This document shows positions 8,362 through 14,370 of a stretch of DNA of 14,370 bases, piece by piece. The notes below the pieces were generated by a model. That model was not told where the DNA came from. It worked only from the letters and a program-made list of their open reading frames with translations, and did no database searches. The stretch spans positions 1 to 14,370 of the forward strand of contig JACMMN010000180.1 of NCBI GenBank assembly GCA_014379075.1, given 5' to 3'. Source of the stretch: Pyrinomonadaceae bacterium. GTDB lineage: Bacteria > Acidobacteriota > Blastocatellia > Pyrinomonadales > Pyrinomonadaceae. Within the stretch, counting starts at the first letter, position 1; each line of letters begins with the position of its first letter. Both the position numbers and the translations under genes were made by a program.

Positions 8362-9741
8362 ATGTCGAATAATTATTGCTCTCCACTCGATATTACCCAA
8401 ATCGAGCAAAACTTTGCGGAGATAAATCCCGCGCTCACGGCTGCCGAGGCGATGCATGAAGCGAACCGCTGCCTTTATTGTTACGACGCTCCTTGCATTC
8501 ACGCGTGTCCGACGCACATCGATGTGCCTTCGTTTATCAAGAAGATCGCGACCGGAAATCTGCAAGGATCGGCCCGGGTGATCTTTGATGCGAATCCAAT
8601 CGGGGCGACCTGCGCGCGCGTTTGTCCGGTCGAGGTTTTGTGCGAAGGGGCGTGCGTCGAGAAAACGCTGCTGCAAAAGCCGATCGAGATCGGCAGGCTG
8701 CAGCGATATGCCACCGATTACGCGATGGAAATAGGAACTCCGGTTTTTGAAAAAGGCGAGCCGAACGGTAAATCAATCGGCATTGTCGGCTCCGGCCCGG
8801 CGGGGCTGTCGTGTGCCGCCTATCTTGCACGCCTTGGTTACGATGTAACGGTTTATGAACGTCGTGCGTTAGCGGGCGGCCTCGATACTTACTGCATGGC
8901 GGAATATAAAATGCCGCAAAGCGTGTCGGTCGCCGAAGCCGAGCACATCGCCAGACTTGGCGTAAAATTCCTGCTGAACACCGCAATAATTAAGGGCGGC
9001 GATGACGAACTCGATATTGTAGGCGACATCAACAAAGTGAGTTTCGACCTGCTGACCGAATGGCACGACGCGATCTTTCTCGGCGTCGGGCTCGGAGCAA
9101 CCAACAAACTGAATATTCCCGGCGAAGATCTCGACGGCGTTTACGACGCGCTCGATTTTATCGAACGGATAAAAACCCGCGACTGGAAATCGGTTCCGCT
9201 CGGCAAAACTGTCGCCGTCATCGGTGCCGGAAACACAGCTATCGATGCCGTTACGCAGGCAAAACGGTTGGGCGCGGAAAAGGTGATAATGGTGTACCGC
9301 CGCACCGAAAAAGACATTTCGGCTTACGATTACGAATACGAACTAGCCAAGAAAGACGGCGTCGAATTCGTCTGGCAGGCCGCACCGATAGGCATCTTGT
9401 CCGATTCGGATTACACGAACGTCACCGGCCTCCAATGCGAAAAAACCGACGGCAGCCTGACGCTTTTCGACATCCCGTGCGACATGGTAATAAAAGCCGT
9501 CGGCCAAACAAAGATGCGCTCCTTCTTCGAATCGGTTGCCGGAGTTGCGGTCGATGAAAAAGGCCGCGTAGCCGTCAACGAACTTATGCAAACCTCAAAC
9601 CCAAAGATCTTCGCCGGCGGCGACTGCGCAAACGGCGGAGCCGAAGCAGTCGATGCCGCCCAAATGGGCAAGCTCGCTGCGCAGGGAATCCATCAATCTT
9701 TGACCGGTAAAAAAGTTTTGTTTGCGGGTGCAAACATTTGA
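8362..9741 (+). CDS. preT: PreT-like FeS/FAD/NAD(P) subunit of dihydropyrimidine dehydrogenase
   Basis: PreT takes electrons from NAD(P)H through FAD and FeS clusters and passes them to PreA, which reduces uracil or thymine. In the 459-residue product the N-terminus carries two [4Fe-4S] sites with the exact pattern of mammalian DPD: Cys37-x2-Cys40-x4-Cys45-x3-Cys49, then Cys84, Cys88, Cys94 and Cys98, and Gln115 in IGRLQRYATDYA at the place of the unusual Gln ligand. An FAD fold follows (IGIVGSGPAGLS, 139-150), then a nucleotide fold (VAVIGAGNTAID, 284-295) and the closing IFAGGDCANGGAEAVDA. It also resembles GltD, but the Gln ligand and the neighbours favour PreT. I start at ATG 8362 (MSNNYCS). 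ATG 8356 is possible, and the GTG at 8341 lies in the repeat arm and was discarded. PreA is not in the window. No gene follows for 318 bases, so this probably ends the transcription unit. Confidence 0.9.
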   Translation: MSNNYCSPLDITQIEQNFAEINPALTAAEAMHEANRCLYCYDAPCIHACPTHIDVPSFIKKIATGNLQGSARVIFDANPIGATCARVCPVEVLCEGACVEKTLLQKPIEIGRLQRYATDYAMEIGTPVFEKGEPNGKSIGIVGSGPAGLSCAAYLARLGYDVTVYERRALAGGLDTYCMAEYKMPQSVSVAEAEHIARLGVKFLLNTAIIKGGDDELDIVGDINKVSFDLLTEWHDAIFLGVGLGATNKLNIPGEDLDGVYDALDFIERIKTRDWKSVPLGKTVAVIGAGNTAIDAVTQAKRLGAEKVIMVYRRTEKDISAYDYEYELAKKDGVEFVWQAAPIGILSDSDYTNVTGLQCEKTDGSLTLFDIPCDMVIKAVGQTKMRSFFESVAGVAVDEKGRVAVNELMQTSNPKIFAGGDCANGGAEAVDAAQMGKLAAQGIHQSLTGKKVLFAGANI

Positions 9742-9746
9742 TTACT

Positions 9747-9774
9747 CGGCTCTCGATTAAAAATGTTGGAGCCG
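9747..9774 (+). terminator. Weak hairpin just after preT
   Basis: CGGCTC (9747-9752) pairs with GAGCCG (9769-9774) around a 16-base loop, five bases after the preT stop. There is no T-run behind it, so it may slow or end transcription only weakly. Its right arm overlaps the tRNA-like piece, which could be the real reason for the sequence. Confidence 0.25.
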
Positions 9775-9789
9775 CTAAAAGGATTTGAA
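9767..9789 (-). other. Possible tRNA 3'-end remnant (attachment-site-like)
   Basis: Read on the minus strand, this piece has TTCAAAT (a T-loop), then C and four more stem bases, seven acceptor bases TAGCGGC, a discriminator T and CCA, with exactly the spacing of a tRNA 3' end. The acceptor strand and U73 would suit, for example, a tRNA-Thr beginning GCCGCTA. The bases before the loop do not form the T-stem, and no anticodon or D-arm follows, so this is not a tRNA gene. Such 23-base copies are typical of attachment sites left by integrating elements, but no integrase is in view. A chance match remains possible. Confidence 0.3.
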
Positions 9790-9813
9790 TCGTCGATAAC
9801 CACCAAAAAAATC

Positions 9814-9842
9814 TTGACTTAATCCATTCAAAGTAGTAATTA
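9814..9842 (+). promoter_or_regulatory. Candidate sigma70-type promoter for the pseudokinase gene
   Basis: TTGACT (9814-9819) and TAATTA (9837-9842) are separated by 17 bases in an AT-rich stretch, which is the best -35/-10 pair in the 318-base gap. Transcription would begin near 9849 and leave a leader of about 210 bases before the ATG. The rest of 9742-10059 shows no open frame, known riboswitch or convincing structured RNA. Confidence 0.4.
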
Positions 9843-10045
9843 AGTGATACAGTTTGCAAAAAACAACGTAAGCAAGAACCTCTCTCCGATAATTCCCAGG
9901 CCAAAAGCTGGATAATAATTTCAATTAAAGTGCGACCTATGGATATTGTTGTAGGTGAGATCTAACATCATTCGATTTCAGATTCTTTTCGAATATGGAA
10001 TTTGACTTTGCAATCGGGCGTAACAAGCAGTGCGATGAAGCCGCC

Positions 10046-10051
10046 GGGGAG
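10046..10051 (+). promoter_or_regulatory. Shine-Dalgarno site of the pseudokinase gene
   Basis: GGGGAG lies eight bases before the ATG at 10060. It is the only clear ribosome site I see in the window, and it supports this start. Confidence 0.6.
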
Positions 10052-10059
10052 ATATAAGT

Positions 10060-12354
10060 ATGATAGTCTGTTCGCTTTGTCATCGGTGTTACGATGACTC
10101 AGTTGTTTCGTGTACCGAAGCAAATCATCCGGTTCTCTCCGAAACGCGATACGGAAGCCGTGAATTGGTTCCCGGATTTCGCCTGGACTATTTGCTGGAG
10201 TCGTTCTTGAATGGCGACATTTACCGAGCCAGTCAAACAGGCAGCGGCCGGTCCTCTCTGATCAAAATTCTCTCCGTAAATGGAAAAGACAGCCAACAAT
10301 TCCTGCGAGAGGCACGACTTGTTGCCTCTCTTTTTCACCCAAATGTCGTGGATGTTTACGAAGCTGGTTCTTTAGAAAGCGGCGAAGTTTTTGTCGCTGC
10401 GGAAGAGCCTGACGGTAAATCGCTGCGCGATCTTTTGAATAATGTAGGCGTTCCTAATCTTCTAACCTCTATTCAGGTTGTGCGCCAAACAGCGGAAGCA
10501 CTGCACTTCATCCACGTGAACGGCTTAATGCATCGAGCCATCACCCCCGAAAATATTATATTGACAACCGATGTCGAACATCGCTTGCTGGTGAGAATTA
10601 AAGACCCCGACTTCGGCGGCGTCATGGAACGATCGATCGTTTACAACAAATCCTTTATCGACTCTTCGATAAACTCGCTTAAATATTTTGCGCCTGAGCA
10701 ATGCTCTGGTGATCCCGTCAGCATGAAGGCTGACTTGTATAGTCTCGGTGTCGTTCTATACGAAATGCTTGCTGGGGTCCCGCCGTTTGAGGCGGACAAG
10801 GCGGCCGCGTTGATCGACAAACACAAGAATCAGAGGCCGCCTGAAATTAGGATCGACAATTTCGATCTTCGCATGTTGCTGACCCATACATTGATGGAGT
10901 CGCTCCAAAAACGTCCGGAAAGGCGTCAGTCTTCGGCAAACGCCTTTGCACGCCAGCTGCGCCATATCGAACAACTGGCCACTCACGTATCAACGCCACC
11001 GCCGGCAGGCGTCGTTCCGCCGGCAACGCCCAGAACTGTCGCTGCTGCTCCGACACGGCCTTTTGTTCTCGAGCCTGCCGCGATGCTAGAAACACGAAAT
11101 GTAACTTACAGTGAAAATATCAAATACGAACCTGACGCGATATCCAAGGCTGAAAACGAATCAATCGGTTTCATCGATCTGGCAGGTTCTGCGGATGATC
11201 TGATAGCAAGTCCGGATCTGTTATCAGGCGAGGCGGCAATTGAAAATTTTGTAAAACAAAAAAAAGTGTCTCATACGTCGCGGCTCTCGCGGTTGCGAAT
11301 GCGGATGAAGAAATTACATCCGACGACCGCCTCGTCGTCAACCGAAATAGCGGAATACAGAACTTTTACGGTGGCCGAAGCAGCGCCGCTTATGCCCTTT
11401 AAGGTTCAAGCCGTGTCCGAGGAAACAACAGCCTATCAGGCACAACCCGAAAATATCCCGGTCTATCCGGTTTCGCGGCAAGGGGCCATGATCGAACGGA
11501 ATCAGTCCGATGACGACCTTTCTTCCGTAGCAGAGGTTCCGGAAGTTCTCTCCAGTGAACAAATAACGATGATGCCGACCTTGCAAACAGAGTCGGAGGA
11601 GATCGGGCCCGCTCACAGCGTACCGGTGAAGATCGGATGTTACCGGCCCGAGCGCAACATTACTTCCGTCGAGAACGTTCCGGAAAGTTTTTCTAGCGAC
11701 CAACTTACGGAAATTCCGATCGTTCCGGTAGAACCGGAAGAGATCACGGTTGTTACGCCTCACGGCAGACGGATAAGGATCGATTGGAACGAGTCCCCGG
11801 TTCCGCGAAATTTTCTCCGTGATGAAGGGTTTTCCCCCCGCATGTTGGACGAAAGAACATTTTTCCCGACCCTCCTGGGAGAGCGGACGCAAAGAAAAAC
11901 ATTTGATCTTGACCCGAGAGAATCAATGTTTTCGGCTTATTACCCTTCGTCTCGAACTCGTTTTGCCGTTCCCTATCGATCTCTGGTGATCGGCAGCGGT
12001 GTTGCGGCGCTGATAGCGGTTTTCTTATTTGGGGAGGATATCGTCAGTAGTTACTCGTCGGCAAATGATACGGCTGCCTCGAAGACGATCACGAAGCAGG
12101 ACGCTCTGCCGCAGGCCGGGCGAACAAATGACGTTGGACCGGCTAAGAAAAGGAGCCTCAAAAACGTGAGAAAACCTGTTTCCGACAACGGCGATGGAGG
12201 TAAAACCGGCACCCAGAACCAGGTGTCGAAAGCATCATCTGTCGACCGGAATACTAAAAAAATACTCAGAAAAGCCGAAATAAAAGTGAGAACTGAATCC
12301 GAGAAAGGTACTAATCCTAGCCGTCCGCGAATCGTCAAAGATCCTAAGTCTTAG
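10060..12354 (+). CDS. Membrane-anchored Ser/Thr kinase homologue, predicted pseudokinase, with N-terminal zinc ribbon
   Basis: The 764-residue product begins with a short ribbon (Cys4, Cys7, Cys18). A Hanks-type kinase domain follows at about 38-305: Lys69 (SLIKIL), Glu84 in the C-helix (FLREARLVASLFHPNVV), Asn165 (PENIIL), Asp184-Phe-Gly and Ala-Pro-Glu 211-213. The catalytic loop reads HRAITPEN where active kinases have HRDxKPxN, so the catalytic Asp is Ala160 (GCC at 10537-10539). The glycine-rich loop is shortened to ESFLNGDIYRA without GxGxxG. ATP and metal contacts thus survive in part, but phosphotransfer should be lost or very weak. A long disordered-looking linker (310-635), with a 26-residue repeat at 490-515 and 537-562, leads to one membrane helix (about 641-658) and a Lys/Ser-rich periplasmic tail of about 105 residues. 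The kinase half is predicted cytoplasmic. No partner kinase or phosphatase is nearby, and its role is unknown, perhaps a scaffold. Confidence 0.85.
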   Translation: MIVCSLCHRCYDDSVVSCTEANHPVLSETRYGSRELVPGFRLDYLLESFLNGDIYRASQTGSGRSSLIKILSVNGKDSQQFLREARLVASLFHPNVVDVYEAGSLESGEVFVAAEEPDGKSLRDLLNNVGVPNLLTSIQVVRQTAEALHFIHVNGLMHRAITPENIILTTDVEHRLLVRIKDPDFGGVMERSIVYNKSFIDSSINSLKYFAPEQCSGDPVSMKADLYSLGVVLYEMLAGVPPFEADKAAALIDKHKNQRPPEIRIDNFDLRMLLTHTLMESLQKRPERRQSSANAFARQLRHIEQLATHVSTPPPAGVVPPATPRTVAAAPTRPFVLEPAAMLETRNVTYSENIKYEPDAISKAENESIGFIDLAGSADDLIASPDLLSGEAAIENFVKQKKVSHTSRLSRLRMRMKKLHPTTASSSTEIAEYRTFTVAEAAPLMPFKVQAVSEETTAYQAQPENIPVYPVSRQGAMIERNQSDDDLSSVAEVPEVLSSEQITMMPTLQTESEEIGPAHSVPVKIGCYRPERNITSVENVPESFSSDQLTEIPIVPVEPEEITVVTPHGRRIRIDWNESPVPRNFLRDEGFSPRMLDERTFFPTLLGERTQRKTFDLDPRESMFSAYYPSSRTRFAVPYRSLVIGSGVAALIAVFLFGEDIVSSYSSANDTAASKTITKQDALPQAGRTNDVGPAKKRSLKNVRKPVSDNGDGGKTGTQNQVSKASSVDRNTKKILRKAEIKVRTESEKGTNPSRPRIVKDPKS

Positions 12355-12406
12355 AAAGCGCGTCAGATTCACAACATTTCTCCAACCGAATAATTGCTCA
12401 AGGAGA

Positions 12407-13612
12407 TCAGATATTACTTAGATATTCTTCAACGGCAACTTCGAGTGCACCGCCAATCGCGGCGCCGGCAGGTTCACCGGCTTCGACCGACCAGCCGTCG
12501 ATCTTGCCGATTATGCTGCGTTCGATCGCTTCGTGAAGCGGTGCCTTGATGAAATTCCAGCCGTAAACCAAGCGTCCGCTTATAATTACACGCGGGATGC
12601 CGACGCCCATAATAACGTTGGCGATGCCGATGCCGAGATAATCGCCGATCTTTTCCAGTGTCCGGCGTGAGCGGTTGTCGCCGTTTTCGGCTTTGCTGAC
12701 GATCTCGACGAATCGCGGGACGCTTTCGCCTCTGCCAGGTGGACGGTCGCCTAGATAGAGCGAAGCGGCGGATGCTGCCGAGGCGTATTTTTCCCAGCAG
12801 CCGCGATTACCGCAGACGCACGGCTTGCCGCCCGCAACTATCGTCATATGGCCGAATTCACCGGCAATACCCCGGCCAAGGCCGCTTCCGCGATAGACTT
12901 CGCTTCCGATCACCAGCCCAACACCGATCCCCGTTCCCGAACGGACAAGAATAAAATTCGTCATCAAACCGTCTTCGGATTTACGAATCTTCACGCGCGC
13001 TTCATACATAGCGGCAGCGGTCGAATCGTTTTCGACGATGACCTTGACGGATTCGTTTATCCGCAATGCATCAGCGATACGAACTTTTGTCCAGTTTAAG
13101 TTAGGCGCATAGATTAATTCGCTGCGGCGGGCGTCAGTCATTCCAGGAACACTGACGCCGATCACCCGCAGCGTTCTGTTCGGATTCGCTTGATACAATT
13201 TTTCGATTCGTTCGCGGGCCATACGCAATGCCGCCCTCGCATCCGTCTGGGTTTCAAAATCTTCCTCTGCCTCGATCTCGCCTTTTAATGTCGTCAGCCC
13301 AACCTGAGACCGCCGAACACCGAGATTTACACCGATAAAATAGTCGTTCTCGTCTATAAACGAGAGGGTCCGGGCCGGGCGTCCCTGTCCGGTGATTTCA
13401 TGAGTTTCCTCCCGGAGAATACCCGATGTTACCAAGGGTTCCACATGGTCGGTAACGGTACTCTTGTCTATTCCCAGGCGGCCCGCAATATCGGTACGCG
13501 TAATGGGTTGTGCCGCGCGGATAAGCCGCAGGAGAAGGCTCTTTTTGCCTGCAATATTTGGTTCCGGCACTGTCAGGTGCTGTTCTGGTTGAAATGGGGA
13601 TGAATCATTCAT
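12407..13612 (-). CDS. ROK-family transcriptional regulator (NagC/XylR type)
   Basis: The 401-residue protein has an N-terminal winged helix-turn-helix (about 25-85; ITRTDIAGRLGIDKSTVTDHVEPL) and a C-terminal ROK sugar-kinase-like domain. The ROK zinc site is complete: His255 in GEFGHM, then Cys265, Cys267 and Cys272 in CVCGNRGCWE. ENDSTAAAMYEA (194-205) and SGTGIGVGLVIGS are standard ROK segments. The phosphate loop reads NLGVRRSQ instead of DxGGTxx, as in many regulators that bind but do not phosphorylate sugars. I start at the ATG at 13612. A TTG at 13624 is in frame but lies in the palindrome loop. It follows a UxaA-type dehydratase gene after 21 bases and is most likely the local sugar-acid repressor. 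Its inducer is not readable. It converges on the pseudokinase gene, 52 bases away. Confidence 0.92.
   Translation of the reverse strand: MNDSSPFQPEQHLTVPEPNIAGKKSLLLRLIRAAQPITRTDIAGRLGIDKSTVTDHVEPLVTSGILREETHEITGQGRPARTLSFIDENDYFIGVNLGVRRSQVGLTTLKGEIEAEEDFETQTDARAALRMARERIEKLYQANPNRTLRVIGVSVPGMTDARRSELIYAPNLNWTKVRIADALRINESVKVIVENDSTAAAMYEARVKIRKSEDGLMTNFILVRSGTGIGVGLVIGSEVYRGSGLGRGIAGEFGHMTIVAGGKPCVCGNRGCWEKYASAASAASLYLGDRPPGRGESVPRFVEIVSKAENGDNRSRRTLEKIGDYLGIGIANVIMGVGIPRVIISGRLVYGWNFIKAPLHEAIERSIIGKIDGWSVEAGEPAGAAIGGALEVAVEEYLSNI
13600..13612. promoter_or_regulatory. Short palindrome at the ROK start codon
   Basis: ATGAATCATTCAT is a perfect 6-1-6 palindrome that includes the ROK ATG on the minus strand and abuts the longer palindrome. 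It may extend the same operator or hairpin, or be an accident of the first codons (MNDS). Confidence 0.3.
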
Positions 13613-13633
13613 AATCTTGAACAATTCAAGATT
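13613..13633. promoter_or_regulatory. Perfect 9-3-9 palindrome filling the uxaA-ROK gap: candidate operator or RNA hairpin
   Basis: AATCTTGAA (13613-13621) and TTCAAGATT (13625-13633) are exact reverse complements around CAA. The palindrome occupies precisely the space between the dehydratase stop (13634-13636) and the ROK ATG (13610-13612). ROK repressors bind AT-rich palindromes, so autoregulation is plausible. In the mRNA it would form a 9-bp hairpin touching the start codon, which has no Shine-Dalgarno sequence of its own, so control of translation is the alternative. Confidence 0.55.
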
Positions 13634-14370
13634 CTACAATGAAACTGTTTGTTCTGCCCAGAACTGAAATTCACGATGCTTCAATATTTCGGCTTTGGCC
13701 TGAATATCGCCGCTCGCTGTTTGGCGAACATGTTCGAAAAGCCGCGTTCCGACTTCCGCTATACTCTCCGTTCCTTCGATAACATTTCCGGCGGAAATAT
13801 CAATGTCGTTTGCCATTTTTTCAAAAACGCGATTGTTCGATGCAAGTTTTATAACAGGTGCAATCGCGTTTCCGATCGTTGTCCCATTGCCGGTCGTGAA
13901 AACGATAACCGTCGCTCCGGCGGCGACAAGGCCTGGTGTCGATTCCTGGTCATATCCCGGCCCTTGCATCAGGTTAATGCCACGATGTTTCGGTGTTTCC
14001 GCATATTCGACACAGTCTTCGATTCTCGTGGTCCCGGCTTTAACGATTGCGCCGAGAGATTTGATCGTGATATTCAAAAGTCCGCCGGCTTTGTTGCCGG
14101 TGCTCGGGTTCTGGTTCAAGACGGCCCCGAATTTCGACGCATATTCTTTGTACCAATCGACCATCGCGTATATTTTCCGGCCCGTCGCCGAATCTTTGGC
14201 GCGATTCGCCAGGATATGTTCCGCACCACAGAACTCGGGGACTTCGGTAAGCAAAACCGTGCCGCCGCTGCGGACGAGGAGATCGGAACAATATCCCAAC
14301 GAAGGATTGGCGGAGATGCCGGAAAAGCCGTCCGAGCTCCCGCATTTTACGCCAAGGACGAGTTCGCTGA
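13634..14370 (-). CDS. UxaA/GarD-family altronate or galactarate dehydratase, C-terminal part, 5' end outside the window
   Basis: The frame is open to the right edge, giving about 245 residues, so the TTG at 14299 is internal. The first visible residues, ELVLGVKCGSSDGFSGISAN, match the conserved core of the D-altronate / D-galactarate dehydratase C-terminal domain. VPEFCGAEHIL, NPSTGNKAGGLLNI, GPGYDQESTPGLVAAGATVIVFTTGNGT and IAPVIKLASN follow in family order. These metal-dependent enzymes remove water from sugar acids to give 2-keto-3-deoxy acids in hexuronate or aldarate breakdown. The substrate cannot be decided without the N-terminal half and neighbours. The ROK regulator directly downstream, in the same transcript, fits a sugar-acid catabolic operon. 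Confidence 0.9.
   Translation of the reverse strand, partial: SELVLGVKCGSSDGFSGISANPSLGYCSDLLVRSGGTVLLTEVPEFCGAEHILANRAKDSATGRKIYAMVDWYKEYASKFGAVLNQNPSTGNKAGGLLNITIKSLGAIVKAGTTRIEDCVEYAETPKHRGINLMQGPGYDQESTPGLVAAGATVIVFTTGNGTTIGNAIAPVIKLASNNRVFEKMANDIDISAGNVIEGTESIAEVGTRLFEHVRQTASGDIQAKAEILKHREFQFWAEQTVSL

Noticed and set aside
9742..10059. Riboswitch or small RNA in the gap before the pseudokinase
   Set aside because: No recognisable aptamer core or strong nested stems were seen; only a promoter-like pair, a weak hairpin and the tRNA-like piece can be named.
11338..11892. Open frame on the minus strand opposite the pseudokinase linker
   Set aside because: It is Arg/Gly-rich with no motif, and the opposite frame keeps the same protein from ribosome site to stop.
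12355..12406. Bidirectional terminator between the converging genes
   Set aside because: Only a 5-bp stem (TCTCC/GGAGA) with a long loop and no T-run is present, which is too weak to call.

Overview
The window most likely comes from an acidobacterium of the Blastocatellia / Pyrinomonadaceae kind. This is inferred from style, not from a marker gene. Three proteins start with a short Cys zinc ribbon of the type that often opens membrane-anchored kinases and TolB-like proteins in that group (two begin MKRCPEC and carry CLDDG). There is also a large TolB-like propeller protein, little Shine-Dalgarno signal before most genes, and moderate GC with several palindromic intergenic elements.

Layout. 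From 1 to 9741 all genes point right. Four form a reductive pyrimidine degradation and uptake set: the 3' part of a dihydropyrimidinase (1-1181), an NCS1 nucleobase/hydantoin symporter (5794-7293), a beta-ureidopropionase-type nitrilase (7371-8240) and the PreT-like FeS/FAD subunit of dihydropyrimidine dehydrogenase (8362-9741). Together they would import uracil or thymine, reduce it, open the ring and release beta-alanine (or beta-aminoisobutyrate), CO2 and ammonia. The catalytic partner PreA is not in the window and may lie left of it. Between the dihydropyrimidinase and the transporter sit four genes with no obvious place in that pathway: a zinc-ribbon/TM/lytic-transglycosylase protein (1217-2293), a zinc-ribbon/TM/PD40 propeller protein (2316-4301), a small divergent GTP cyclohydrolase II homologue (4298-4825) and a GNAT acetyltransferase (4977-5792).

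Three different imperfect palindromes (4813-4960, 7293-7363, 8244-8350) occupy three junctions in this run. The first also supplies the last codons and stop of the cyclohydrolase-like gene. A gene-free stretch (9742-10059) follows, with a candidate sigma70-type promoter and a short piece shaped like a tRNA 3' end.

From 10060 to 12354 lies a membrane-anchored Ser/Thr kinase homologue that has lost the HRD aspartate and the glycine-rich loop, so it is predicted to be a pseudokinase. Converging on it from the right edge is a minus-strand pair: a UxaA-family altronate/galactarate dehydratase (partial, 13634-14370) and a ROK-family repressor (12407-13612). The whole 21-bp gap between them is a perfect 9-3-9 palindrome ending at the ROK ATG, a good candidate operator or translation-control hairpin.

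The points most worth following up are the altered catalytic position of the cyclohydrolase-like protein together with its repeat-derived end, the pseudokinase, and the palindrome at the ROK start.
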